A stretch of 49,338 nucleotides of DNA from CAZWCE01 sp964632505 (GTDB lineage Bacteria; Planctomycetota; Planctomycetia; Pirellulales; Thermoguttaceae), in contig CAZWCE010000025.1 of assembly GCA_964632505.1 (NCBI GenBank), forward strand, positions 1-49,338. Direction: 5' to 3'. A program made the position numbers and the translations under genes. Positions 33,800 to 42,795 of the stretch are shown here, piece after piece. The notes below the pieces were generated by a model. That model was not told the origin of the DNA and did not search any database. It saw nothing but the letters and a program-made list of their open reading frames with translations. Numbering within the stretch: the stretch's first letter is position 1; each line of letters opens with the position of its first letter.

Positions 33800-35242
33800 C
33801 TAAACCTCGCCGGGAATTTCATAGCCCTTGCGGCGTTCAAAATCCAGGTAGGTGTTTGCTTCCTCATCCTCTGGGAAGAGATCTCTCTCCGGATCCCATT
33901 TCAAGCGGCGTCCCAATCGCCGGGCAATATTGCCCAGGTGGCACAGGGTCGCTACGCTGTGTCCTGCCTCGACCTTCATGATGGGATCTTTGCGAGAGAC
34001 GACGCAATCGAAAAAGTTCTGCATGTGGTTGTCGCTCTCGTAGACACGCACGGCGTCCGGCGGCAGCGGCTCCTCATCCAGTCCGATCGGGTCGCACTCG
34101 TAGCCTTCGCGGAAGATGGTGATTTTTCCCTTCTCGCCAATGAATGTCGCGCCTCCTCCCAATTTTTTGTCTCGGCTCGTCAGGGAGAGGACGACATCGT
34201 TGGGATAGCGATAATGAATGAAAGTCTTCGAGCAAAGAGCGTCACCGCGGGAGGGTCCCTCCGGCTTGTGGTAAGTCACCGTTTCCATTTTCTCGGCGGG
34301 ATCGACCCAAATCTCCACAGGACCGGACTCGTCCATGTCGAGGGCCCAGTGGACCATGCTCAGGCCATGGCATCCCCAGTTCGGTAATTCGCCTCCGGAG
34401 TAGGGCCGGAACGACATCCAGCCCGGTCCCACCGCGTACTGCTCCGCCGGGTATTTATAGTAACAGTCTTCCGGCTCATAAGGAACCCGCGAGAGATAGA
34501 GATCGGTATGATAGGGCACGACTTCGTTCGGTCCACACCATGCGTCCCAATCGAGCCATTCCGGAATCGGTCTCGCGGGAAAATTACACTCGAACGCGCT
34601 GGGATAATTGTATCCGATAACCTGCTTGATTTTTCCGATCCGCCCGTTCCGGATGAGTTCCACGGCTTTTCTCGTCGCCGGGTGAGATCGCTGTTGCTCG
34701 CCGGTTTGAAAGACGCGACCATATTTACGAACGGCTTCCACCATCTTTCGACCCTCTGCGATCGTGTGGGTCAGTGGCTGCTCACCGTAAATGTCTTTAC
34801 CCGCCTGGCAAGCATGGATGCAGGGCAGGTAGTGTTGATGCTCCGGCGTCGCGTAGATGACCACATCCACCTCTTTCTGATCCAGCAGCTCACGATAATC
34901 CTGGTAGATCTTTCTGGTGCCGTGCACTCTTCCCCACCGATCCGCTCGTTTCAAGTTGTAGTCGGCCACGGCAACGATCCGTGCATGTGCAGGCGGCGTT
35001 CCCTGGCCGCCTTTTCCAATGACCAGTTGTCCGTTTCGTCGGCCGCAACCGATGATGCCGACCCCGATCTGCTCGTTAGGACTTCGGGCCTGTTTCTCTT
35101 CCTCAGGGGAGGGGGCCAAACCATCTTTCGATTTGCGATGCTCCAAAGATCGATTCGAGCACGATAACACGGTCGGCAATACAAAGGTCGTACTCGCCAG
35201 TTGACGCAGCATTTGTCGCCGGGTGGTTTTTTGGCTTGCCAT
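33800..35242 (-). CDS. Tat-exported Gfo/Idh/MocA-family oxidoreductase
   Basis: About 480 residues from ATG 35242 (AAGGAAAA upstream). The N-terminus TTRRQMLRQLASTTFVLPTV is a twin-arginine-type signal. The NAD(P)-binding Rossmann motif IGVGIIGCGRRNGQLV is at about 65-80, with VVIYATPEHQHY and the C-terminal substrate domain after it. In Gfo/Idh enzymes the catalytic lysine sits in an EKP motif; here that place reads YGEQPLTHT, so Lys is Gln, which may weaken or change redox chemistry. Such exported oxidoreductases are numerous in planctomycetes and are thought to act on sugars. It precedes the Rid-domain gene on the same strand with about 125 bp between. Confidence 0.9.
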   Translation of the reverse strand: MASQKTTRRQMLRQLASTTFVLPTVLSCSNRSLEHRKSKDGLAPSPEEEKQARSPNEQIGVGIIGCGRRNGQLVIGKGGQGTPPAHARIVAVADYNLKRADRWGRVHGTRKIYQDYRELLDQKEVDVVIYATPEHQHYLPCIHACQAGKDIYGEQPLTHTIAEGRKMVEAVRKYGRVFQTGEQQRSHPATRKAVELIRNGRIGKIKQVIGYNYPSAFECNFPARPIPEWLDWDAWCGPNEVVPYHTDLYLSRVPYEPEDCYYKYPAEQYAVGPGWMSFRPYSGGELPNWGCHGLSMVHWALDMDESGPVEIWVDPAEKMETVTYHKPEGPSRGDALCSKTFIHYRYPNDVVLSLTSRDKKLGGGATFIGEKGKITIFREGYECDPIGLDEEPLPPDAVRVYESDNHMQNFFDCVVSRKDPIMKVEAGHSVATLCHLGNIARRLGRRLKWDPERDLFPEDEEANTYLDFERRKGYEIPGEV

Positions 35243-35589
35243 GGTGTTTTCCTTCGATTGAATTTGCTGTGTCTGCCTCTTCTGAATCCGGTAAAGCTTG
35301 GCCGCATGGAGCTCGAAGAGAATCAACCGAGCCCCCCTTGCCCTCCGTGTTATTCATGTTTGCATAAAGGGTGTTCCCGGGGACCTACTTCTCTCTCTTG
35401 AAGCCAGAGTCTTATGAGCTCCGGCTGGATATTCTGGAATGAGTTCGAGAATGAATCCATCGGCGTAATGGAATATATTATAATTGGAAGAATTCCTTCT
35501 TGCCAGCCATGTTGTGATCATCTCGCTGATTCGGACACGACTCTTTTTAGGGGCGCCATGCTCCCCTCGGAGTTAGTTTTGGGTAGTAG
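35243..35589. other. Intergenic region between the Gfo/Idh gene and the giant propeller gene
   Basis: No gene seen. It contains TTATTCATGTTTGCAT at 35350-35365, which matches the outer end of the dispersed repeat at 15 of 16 positions, followed by GGGTGTTCCCGGGG. This may be a worn single arm of that repeat. Confidence 0.4.
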
Positions 35590-38500
35590 TCATCTTTTTT
35601 CCCCGAAACAATGAAGATTGCCGTCTTGCGTGGCGATGAATAAACGTCCCCGAGCCACGGCGATGCTGTCCCAGACCGGGGCGGCGTCGAGCTTGTACTC
35701 GGCGAGTTTCTCGCCGGACGAGGCGGAGACGGCCCAGAGAATACCGCCGAGTCGTCCTTCGTATCCTTTCGCCAAGTCATCCTTTGGAAACGTCACGGGC
35801 GTTCCCGCGACGAATAAGACCTCGTCCGCCAGCGCCATCGCCTTACCGGTGAGGGGGATCGGAGTATTCCAGCGTTTCAGCGCGATCCGGCGCGGCACCG
35901 CCCTTCTTGTGCTCTCACCGGGCTCCACGTCGATCTTCGCGAGGTCGCCGGCGTGAAGTGTGTAGCCGTTCAAACGCGGATCGAACGTGGCCGTCCGGCT
36001 CGGCCGATAGCCGCGGACCTCGTAGAACCGGGTGCCGTTGCGGACCAGGATGTCGCCATGGACCGCACCCCGTCCGGTGGCGATGTCGTAGCGGAGCGTG
36101 GTGTCGATCGTCCACCAACTTCGGTGATGGGGGATCGGATCGATAAATCCGTGCGATGTGATCAGATGCGGTGGGATCGGCTGATCGGGGCTCACCGACT
36201 CGAGGTCGGGCGTGAACGCCTGATGGCGAAGAAATAGATGCCCCTTTTCCGCCAAAAGAATGTCGCTCTTGTTTCCTTCGATACCTCCTGCCCCGGTTGC
36301 TCCCAACGCCGTCACCTCACTGATGATCGGAAAACCGTCGGGACCATAAGGCCCGTAAAGGTGCTGCTGATGAAGGACCCGGCCCGTTTTCGGATCGAGA
36401 CCGAAAAGAAACAGCCCGCCATCCAGGAACGAGTTTCGGCCGGCCACGAAGTAGGCGACGTCGTTGTAGAGGAGGATACTGCCGCAAACCGGCCAGGCGG
36501 ATTCGACTTGTCCGTAGGCGCATATCAACCGGTCGGGCAAGCCTTTGAATCGCCAGAGCAGGGCGCCGTCGGCTGCCCGCAGGCAATACACCCAGCCATC
36601 GTGGGAACCGAACAGCAATCGTCCTCGATGAAAGGTAGGGGGGGAATCGACGCGCCCGCCGGTGGTATAGGTCCACCGGATCTTGCCGTCGGCGGCATTC
36701 AGGGCGCATACCGAATGCGCGTCCTCCGCGGCGACGAACACTTGCTCCCCGACGATCACGGGCGGGCTGGCCGAAGTGGCAAGCTTCGTCTTCCACTTGG
36801 GTTCGAGGAAGGCGGAGACGGCGGTCGTCGAATGGCCACTCCGACTCGCATCCTGCCGATAGGTGGGCCAGTCGGCTTCGGTCAACGTGGATTCGAGTCC
36901 CACGGGGTCGGGGGAGGCCGGGCCTTTTTCGAGAAGCGGAGTCACATCGACCTTGATGGGGCGGCCGGACGATTTCAAACCCGGTTCGGGAGACAGCGCG
37001 TTCATCGCGGTGAGCTGAACCTTGTTCGCGCAAGAACATGCAGGTGGTCCTACGTACAGTAGTCCGTTGCAGGGCAGAAAGCCGATGCCGCAGGTGCTGC
37101 GGACCCAGGGGTTCGGGAACTCGCCGGAGCCGTCGAGCGCCAGGAAGTCGGTTCCACCCGTGACGGAGTTGATGTACCAGCGATTCGTGATACGGTTCCG
37201 ATAACATCGATCGTGTCCCATCGGGCCTTTCATCTTCTGAGAAAGCCTCTTGACCGCCTCGCCGGTCCGCGGGTCGTAGGCCCGATCGTTGGCGGTCCAC
37301 ACGGCGCCGTCAGTCAGAAACAAGTCCGGAGCCTTATAATGATTCATGCGGGTCTTGGCCGTCCAAAGCTTGGCGCCGTCCTCCATCGCGAAAGCGGTCA
37401 GGCCGTGGGTGTCGGCCACGTAGACGGCATCGTTGCCCACCACGAGGGAAATCGTCGTCCCCGGGATCAACTTGACCGGCTTGCCGGTATTCGTTCTGCC
37501 TTGAAGCGATGTCTCGCACGGCACCCGCCATCGCAGGGCGCCGGTCGCGCGGTCGAGGCAGATCAAGGAATCGTCGGCGCAATACACCACGTTCATGCCG
37601 TGCACGGCCAACGAGGCGCCCTGATATGCCCGCGTGTCGTCGCCCTCTTTGTGCCAGAGCCGGCGCCCCGTTTCCGCGTCAATCGCCACGATGCTGCTCC
37701 GCGGATTCTCCAGCTTCGGAATGATCGGGCCGTAGGCGTCGCGGGAAAAAGCGGTGGAGCCGATGGTTCCGCTTTGAAGGCCGATGCCGGCGGTGTCGAA
37801 CGGATCGCCCATGACGATGAATAGAACGCCTTCGTGGTAGACAAACTCCTGGGTGGGTTCGGTTCCGGAATAGCTTTTGAGAACGTCGCCGGTTCGGGCG
37901 TCGAACACGGTGATCGGCGCATCGAGGCCCGGCGTGCAAAACACCTTATCCGGCAGGGCGACCAACTGCCGCTGCAGTTGGGTCGGGGTATACTTGATGT
38001 AGATATCCACCGGTTGCCAATCGGGAAACGGGTGCCGCCAGAGTTCGATGCCGTTGAAGGCGTCGCGGCAGATCAAGGCAAACTTGCCCGGCAACGCCGG
38101 ATGCTCGGCCGAGGCATGGTCCTCAATGCTCAGCAGGCGGCCTCCCGACGACACCAGGCTGTTCATCGAAGGCAAAGACAGGTGGGCCCGGCTCCAGTCT
38201 GGGGCGGCAATCCACTGGAAATGCCGAGGGGGACCGACCAGTTCATCCCGGGCCACCGCATTGTTGTCCGCGTCATGATAGTGCTGTTGCCAATCATCCA
38301 TCTCCTTCGGTCGTGGTTTGACGATTTTTTCCCCGCCGATCAGTGCCACCCCCCCGGGCGCCAGCACCCTCAGCACTTCCTTCTTCGGCAATCGTCCGAA
38401 GTCGTCCGCCACGATCAGGTTCACCAGTTGATCCACGTAAGGCAGGCGTTCTCCCGTCCACGGTTGAGCGGTCACCTTGCCGTAAAGGCCGAGTGATCGG

Positions 38501-38781
38501 ATGGTCTGTCGGGCCTCTGTCACGTCGGCATCGAGGCCCTGCACGACGCAGCTCTCATCAGCGTGCAGCGCTGCGGTAACTTTCCCGTCGCCGCAACCGA
38601 TGTGAACGATCAGGCCTCCTCGGATATCGGCCGCGTTCAAGATCTGCTTCGCCGTCGGTTCCCCGTGGGCCGGCACGCAGAATACGCTGACGGACAGCAA
38701 TAGACCAGCAACCAGGCCCGACCAATCCCGCGTTATGCCGGCACATCGAACGCCGGTTTCCATCCAATGAATCCAATTCAT
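35590..38781 (-). CDS. Secreted giant: methyltransferase-fold domain + PQQ-type beta-propeller
   Basis: A 1063-residue protein. A signal peptide-like segment (WSGLVAGLLLSVSVFCVPAHG) ends near 40. Residues about 45-165 look like a class I SAM methyltransferase core: GGLIVHIGCGDGKVTAALHA (motif I), VVQGLDADVTEA (acidic residue after strand 2), LVNLIVADDFG, and LRVLAPGGVALIGG. A conserved PKEMDDWQQHYHDADNNAVA joint leads into a long PQQ/BamB-like propeller region to the end, with repeats such as VFDARTGDVLKSY, IVAIDAETGRRLW, CLDRATGALRWRV, VCALNAADGKIRWTY and YCLRAADGALLWRF. The propeller may bind a ligand or serve as scaffold. A methyltransferase fold outside the cytoplasm, where SAM is absent, probably has another use. 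Confidence 0.88.
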   Translation of the reverse strand: MNWIHWMETGVRCAGITRDWSGLVAGLLLSVSVFCVPAHGEPTAKQILNAADIRGGLIVHIGCGDGKVTAALHADESCVVQGLDADVTEARQTIRSLGLYGKVTAQPWTGERLPYVDQLVNLIVADDFGRLPKKEVLRVLAPGGVALIGGEKIVKPRPKEMDDWQQHYHDADNNAVARDELVGPPRHFQWIAAPDWSRAHLSLPSMNSLVSSGGRLLSIEDHASAEHPALPGKFALICRDAFNGIELWRHPFPDWQPVDIYIKYTPTQLQRQLVALPDKVFCTPGLDAPITVFDARTGDVLKSYSGTEPTQEFVYHEGVLFIVMGDPFDTAGIGLQSGTIGSTAFSRDAYGPIIPKLENPRSSIVAIDAETGRRLWHKEGDDTRAYQGASLAVHGMNVVYCADDSLICLDRATGALRWRVPCETSLQGRTNTGKPVKLIPGTTISLVVGNDAVYVADTHGLTAFAMEDGAKLWTAKTRMNHYKAPDLFLTDGAVWTANDRAYDPRTGEAVKRLSQKMKGPMGHDRCYRNRITNRWYINSVTGGTDFLALDGSGEFPNPWVRSTCGIGFLPCNGLLYVGPPACSCANKVQLTAMNALSPEPGLKSSGRPIKVDVTPLLEKGPASPDPVGLESTLTEADWPTYRQDASRSGHSTTAVSAFLEPKWKTKLATSASPPVIVGEQVFVAAEDAHSVCALNAADGKIRWTYTTGGRVDSPPTFHRGRLLFGSHDGWVYCLRAADGALLWRFKGLPDRLICAYGQVESAWPVCGSILLYNDVAYFVAGRNSFLDGGLFLFGLDPKTGRVLHQQHLYGPYGPDGFPIISEVTALGATGAGGIEGNKSDILLAEKGHLFLRHQAFTPDLESVSPDQPIPPHLITSHGFIDPIPHHRSWWTIDTTLRYDIATGRGAVHGDILVRNGTRFYEVRGYRPSRTATFDPRLNGYTLHAGDLAKIDVEPGESTRRAVPRRIALKRWNTPIPLTGKAMALADEVLFVAGTPVTFPKDDLAKGYEGRLGGILWAVSASSGEKLAEYKLDAAPVWDSIAVARGRLFIATQDGNLHCFGEKR

Positions 38782-39343
38782 GTTTCCAACCTTTTCGAGT
38801 AAGTGTCACATCAGTCGTCCTTCGTGGGAGCCCCTCCAAAGATGTTCCCTGCCGGCAGAAAATGCAGGGGCCGTGCACCCTTTGGTTGAGCAAAAAGAAT
38901 CACTCCCGAACGGATCGCTCCCACAAATGATTCCATTGGTCATGAGTGGAACACCAACCTTTTCACATCGGTTAGTTTATCACGATATCTCACGTGAAGC
39001 AAATATCACGGGCACAGGACCAGGGAAATAGAATCACCCCGGCACTTGTCTACCAAGGGACCCTGACAAGGACAATCTTATTGAGCGTCGGATATATAAT
39101 GAACCCCGGTCGAACAGCGAGAGCCCTGCCTCACGGGTGTCGCTGCATGAACCGACGGGCCACTATTGATGCGAACATGAATAAGGGGCGTGATATGTTT
39201 CGACCGTTCGGCGATCAGCATGCGCAGGGAAGCGGCGTGGAATGATACCGCCCCCGAGCGCACGGGGTTGGTGGCTCGAAAATGAAGGGACATCGCACCA
39301 ACCTGTCCGCGATCCTGCCGGAGAGGCAAAGGAGCTTGGGGCT
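38782..39343. other. Intergenic region with dispersed repeat copy C
   Basis: About 560 bp without a gene. It holds the full repeat copy at 39078-39185 and otherwise nothing I can name. Confidence 0.5.
39078..39185 (-). repeat. Dispersed palindromic repeat, copy C (full length)
   Basis: In reverse orientation to copy A and nearly colinear with it. The left end is TTATTGAGCGTCGGATATAT and the right end read backwards is TTATTCATGTTCGCATCAAT, so the outer arms pair well. The centre reads GAACAGCGAGAGCCCTGCCT as in copy A. Length is about 108 bp, outside any CDS. Confidence 0.8.
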
Positions 39344-40975
39344 TCATTTCTCTTTTGCCAGTCGGCTCCGCCTGAGCGTGAACTGATAGATCGGTTCGTC
39401 ATCGATCGAGAAGATCTCGTACGTTACCGTGGGATCTTCGAGGGTGGTGTCGAAATGGAGTTGCCCGAAGGAGCACTTCTCGTTGTACCCGAACTCCGCC
39501 TTGGGGATGGTGCCGTGCGTGTGTTCGTTGGTCAACTTCGAACTCTCGAACTCATGAAAGGTATAGCCGTTGGGACGTTGGATCGTCCAGTGGTCGGAGC
39601 GATGTCGGTCGGCCGAAATCAAAACGACCCCCTCGATCTCATGTTCCTCGATGAAGGAGAAGATCTCTTCCCGCTCTTTTTCGTAGCCTCGCCAGGTGTC
39701 GAGGCTGGTGCCCTTGGCCTCCAAGACCCATGGAACGGGCGAGGCGAGCACCTTGAAGGTCCCTTCGGCTTCCTCCAATGTTTCCAGAAGCCATTGTTTC
39801 TGAATGGGGCCCAGCATGCTCGGAGAGTCTTTTTTCGGATTCTCCCTCCAGTATCGGCCATCGAGCATGATGAAATCGACGTCGGCGATTCGGAAATGGA
39901 ACCAGCACCCCGGCGCCTCGATTCCACCGCCGTAGGATGGATTCAACCAATTCTGCTGAAAGACATTCCACACCGGAATTTTCCACTTCGGCTCGTCGCG
40001 AAGCGGTCCGCCGCGCTGGTCGTTGGTGCAGAAATCATGATCGTCCCAAATCGCGAAGACGGGAGTGGTGGCGACGAACCTTCGATATTCCGGGCGCGAC
40101 TGGCGACGGTAATAGGTGTAAAGCTGCATCGCCGGAGAATCGGGTGCGTCGATGTAAACATTGTCGCCTAGAAACAGAAAAGCCCGTAGATCGTGGGCGA
40201 GGAGGGTGTTCCACATCCGTTCATGATGGGGAACGTAGCCCGCCCCACCGCCGAAGGCAACCGTGAAGGCCGCCGGGTCTCCGGTCGAGGGAAACGTGCG
40301 GAAAGACGGCTTCCGATCATCCAAGAGCGACCGGCCCTCTTGAAGAATGTCGTATCGATAGGCCATGTCGGGAGCCAATTCCCGGAGGGTGCCGATGCCG
40401 GTGAAGTCCTCCGCGGCGGAAGTGTTCAGCGAGCACTCGATCTTCTCGCCCTCCGCTGCCTTGGGAGATGCTTCAATCGTCACCTCCATCGGCTCCGAGG
40501 TTCTTACCCAGATCCGGCAGCTCCTGTCGGTCATCGATCCCAGCATCGGACCGTGCAGCAGCGGTCCCCCCTCCTCGAGGAGAAATGCGCGGATCTTCTC
40601 ATCGCGAGCCAGCGGTTCCGTCAGATTTCTTGGGCCGGCGAGGAAACGTCCCGGCGGGACATCCGACGCCACCGCTTCGCGTACCGCTCGGCGAGCTTCC
40701 TTCATCTTCCCTTGAAGCCCGAGGGCGACGGCCAAGTGGAAGTGCGACTCGGGATAGTCCGGCTCGTATTTCAGACATTCCCGGCAAAAAGCGATCGCCT
40801 CTTCCCATTGGCCGGAATCGATCAAGCGAAGCTGCTTCTGACCGAGCCGTTTGTCAGAGAGATACTGCTTCGGCGGCTTATCGGCTTTCTCCGATTGGGA
40901 AAAGCCCCGAGTGGTCGCAAAGGCGGCCACACACAGAACCGTCACGGCTAGAAATTGAGAAATCGTAGAACGCAT
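39344..40975 (-). CDS. Exported PhoD-like metallophosphatase with N-terminal TPR unit
   Basis: A 543-residue protein with a signal peptide (FLAVTVLCVAAFATTRGFSQ) and ATG 40975 six nt after AGGAG. Residues about 45-110 form one or two TPR-like helices (IDSGQWEEAIAFCRECLKYE; FHLAVALGLQGKMKEARRAV). A fibronectin-like strand domain (about 145-230; PMLGSMTDRSCRIWVRTSEP) precedes the PhoD-type phosphatase: FLFLGDNVYIDAPDS, FAIWDDHDFCTNDQ, FIMLDGRYWRE and ISADRHRSDHW. PhoD enzymes are calcium/iron phosphodiesterases or phosphatases. Metal-binding Asp, Asn and His residues are present. The TPR leader is not usual for PhoD. No phosphate-control site was recognised upstream. Confidence 0.88.
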   Translation of the reverse strand: MRSTISQFLAVTVLCVAAFATTRGFSQSEKADKPPKQYLSDKRLGQKQLRLIDSGQWEEAIAFCRECLKYEPDYPESHFHLAVALGLQGKMKEARRAVREAVASDVPPGRFLAGPRNLTEPLARDEKIRAFLLEEGGPLLHGPMLGSMTDRSCRIWVRTSEPMEVTIEASPKAAEGEKIECSLNTSAAEDFTGIGTLRELAPDMAYRYDILQEGRSLLDDRKPSFRTFPSTGDPAAFTVAFGGGAGYVPHHERMWNTLLAHDLRAFLFLGDNVYIDAPDSPAMQLYTYYRRQSRPEYRRFVATTPVFAIWDDHDFCTNDQRGGPLRDEPKWKIPVWNVFQQNWLNPSYGGGIEAPGCWFHFRIADVDFIMLDGRYWRENPKKDSPSMLGPIQKQWLLETLEEAEGTFKVLASPVPWVLEAKGTSLDTWRGYEKEREEIFSFIEEHEIEGVVLISADRHRSDHWTIQRPNGYTFHEFESSKLTNEHTHGTIPKAEFGYNEKCSFGQLHFDTTLEDPTVTYEIFSIDDEPIYQFTLRRSRLAKEK

Positions 40976-41120
40976 CGTTGGCTCCTATGCATGCATGAAT
41001 TTGAAGTCAATGGATTCCTTGGTTCACTTTCTCGAAAACCCCGGGTCGGTAAGAGGACATTGCCCGAAGTATTGGGATCAAGAAGAGGGCGGATCACAAC
41101 AAATCGTGACAAGAAATCCG

Positions 41121-41849
41121 TCATTTCACCACCGGTGCTGTTTCTTCTTCGGTGATGATACCTGGTGGAAGCTCCATGATTTGGATCTTGCGGAAATGGA
41201 TCTCGGCCCCTTCCGACTCTAGACAGAGGTATCCTTTTTTCACCGAGGAATGGCTTACACCGTTGACGAACTTGCCGTTGACCGACAGTTTGACGACGCC
41301 ATCGACGCAGACCACGTCATAGGTGTTCCATTCTCCGCGAGGTTTGCACCGGTTCTCCAACGACTTACTTCGATTGCCTCGTGGATTGTCGGGCTTGGCG
41401 GTCAAACCGTTCGCTCCGAACAGTTCGCCATGGACGTAGGCGACCGGTGGGAGCGAGCCGTCCTCGTAGGGATGCAATTTCGGCCAATCCAGCTCCAACA
41501 TTTGGATTTCCAGCCCCTTGGGCAAACGCTTTCCTTCCGGGACCGTTCCCTCACTCCACGCGAAAATTCCGGAATTTCCACCCGGCTCCATATGCCGCCA
41601 TTCCACATGAAGCAGAAAGTTCTCATACTGTTTTTCAGAACGCATCACTCCGATCGGATGCCCCGAACAGATGAGGAGGCCGTCCTCCACGCGCCACGTC
41701 TCTTCGCTCGTATTGACATCGACCCAGCCACTCAGATCTTGCCCATTGAACAGATCCTTGTACTGGAACGGCGGATCCGCCGATAAGGTGGCGCCCCAAC
41801 TCAGCAAGAAGACTCCGCAATAGAACATACTTTTCGATAGGGTGGTCAT
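41121..41849 (-). CDS. Secreted DUF1080 (3-keto-disaccharide hydrolase-like) protein
   Basis: A 242-residue protein with a signal peptide (FYCGVFLLSWGATLSA) and one DUF1080 domain: YKDLFNGQDLSGW at 30-42, WRVEDGLLICSG, GGNSGIFAWSEG near 90, the LEIQMLELD strand and the final AEIHFRKIQIMEL. The start follows GGGAGAAG. It is the third DUF1080 gene in the window. It lies about 150 bp upstream of, and reads in the same direction as, the PhoD-like gene; whether they share a transcript is not clear. Confidence 0.92.
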   Translation of the reverse strand: MTTLSKSMFYCGVFLLSWGATLSADPPFQYKDLFNGQDLSGWVDVNTSEETWRVEDGLLICSGHPIGVMRSEKQYENFLLHVEWRHMEPGGNSGIFAWSEGTVPEGKRLPKGLEIQMLELDWPKLHPYEDGSLPPVAYVHGELFGANGLTAKPDNPRGNRSKSLENRCKPRGEWNTYDVVCVDGVVKLSVNGKFVNGVSHSSVKKGYLCLESEGAEIHFRKIQIMELPPGIITEEETAPVVK

Positions 41850-42016
41850 CTACTTCTCCCGATGCAATCATACGGCTTATTTTTGTCCATGGAGACCCAA
41901 TGGCGCCATTATCCCGCACTGGAAGAAGCTTGTCAAATTGAAAGAAGCCCCAACTCGGTGTCAATGTCACCACAAGCGGAACGAGTTGGAGCGATTCGAG
42001 CCGTGCCGATTCGCTT

Positions 42017-42646
42017 TTATAGGGCGAACTCGAGAATCGACAAGAGCAGGACCAGAAGAATGGCGAAGATGACGATAAACGGCCATTTTTTCACGCCGAC
42101 GAGTTCCGGAAGCGTGAGCTTTCCCCGATCGCCCCATGTTTTCAATGTGCGACCGAGCCAGCCGGAAGCTTCCGCATAAAGATAGGAACCGGCGATCAAT
42201 CCTACGATCACGGCGATCGCGTCGAAGTTGCCTTGTCCCAATGCCGCCGCCCCGGTCCCCGGGCAATAGGCGCTCAACGCGAAGCCGACGCCGAAAACGA
42301 GACCGCCGATCATATTCGCGGCGTACTGGGTTGGTTTTACTTTGAGTTCCACCAACCGCATTCGATGTAAGGCGGAAACGCCGATCATTCCGACGACCAC
42401 GGCCGACAAAATGACTTTGATCACCGTAAAATCCTTCAGAAGCAGCATACCGATGAGAATCTCATACTTCGCCACTCCTCCCTTTTGAAGGAGAAATCCG
42501 AAGAGAACGCCGAAAAGCAGCCCCAGCCATAATTGCGAGACCCGCGATTCCGGCGGCTTCGGGAGCGGATGAGATTCACCCTCGAAAGATGCGGCATTTG
42601 TGGTGTTTTCCGATGGTTTCGAAGTTTTTTCTTCAGGTTTCGACAT
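42017..42646 (-). CDS. YeeE/YedE-type sulfur transporter half (DUF6691-like)
   Basis: About 209 residues from ATG 42646. A polar N-terminal 35 residues is followed by about five membrane helices (LWLGLLFGVLFGFLLQ; VILSAVVVGMIGVSALH; MIGGLVFGVGFALSAYCPGT; AIAVIVGLIAGSYLYAE; WPFIVIFAILLVLLLSILEF). The motif FALSAYCPGTGAAALGQGN holds the conserved Cys that relays thiosulfate or another sulfur species in YeeE/YedE proteins. The partner half is the gene directly upstream at 42796. In BigR-type operons two such halves accompany a persulfide dioxygenase, as here. Confidence 0.87.
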   Translation of the reverse strand: MSKPEEKTSKPSENTTNAASFEGESHPLPKPPESRVSQLWLGLLFGVLFGFLLQKGGVAKYEILIGMLLLKDFTVIKVILSAVVVGMIGVSALHRMRLVELKVKPTQYAANMIGGLVFGVGFALSAYCPGTGAAALGQGNFDAIAVIVGLIAGSYLYAEASGWLGRTLKTWGDRGKLTLPELVGVKKWPFIVIFAILLVLLLSILEFAL

Positions 42647-42795
42647 GACCCATTCTCTTTTTGAATGATGAATATTTCTGAAATAACGAGGGAGCACTTT
42701 CAAAAAGCCGTTGGGTAAGTTGGCTTTTTTGGGATGCACTTTCCCATCCGGCACGGCATGGACGGAGCTTCGACCAATCTTTTGACGCGATTCGA

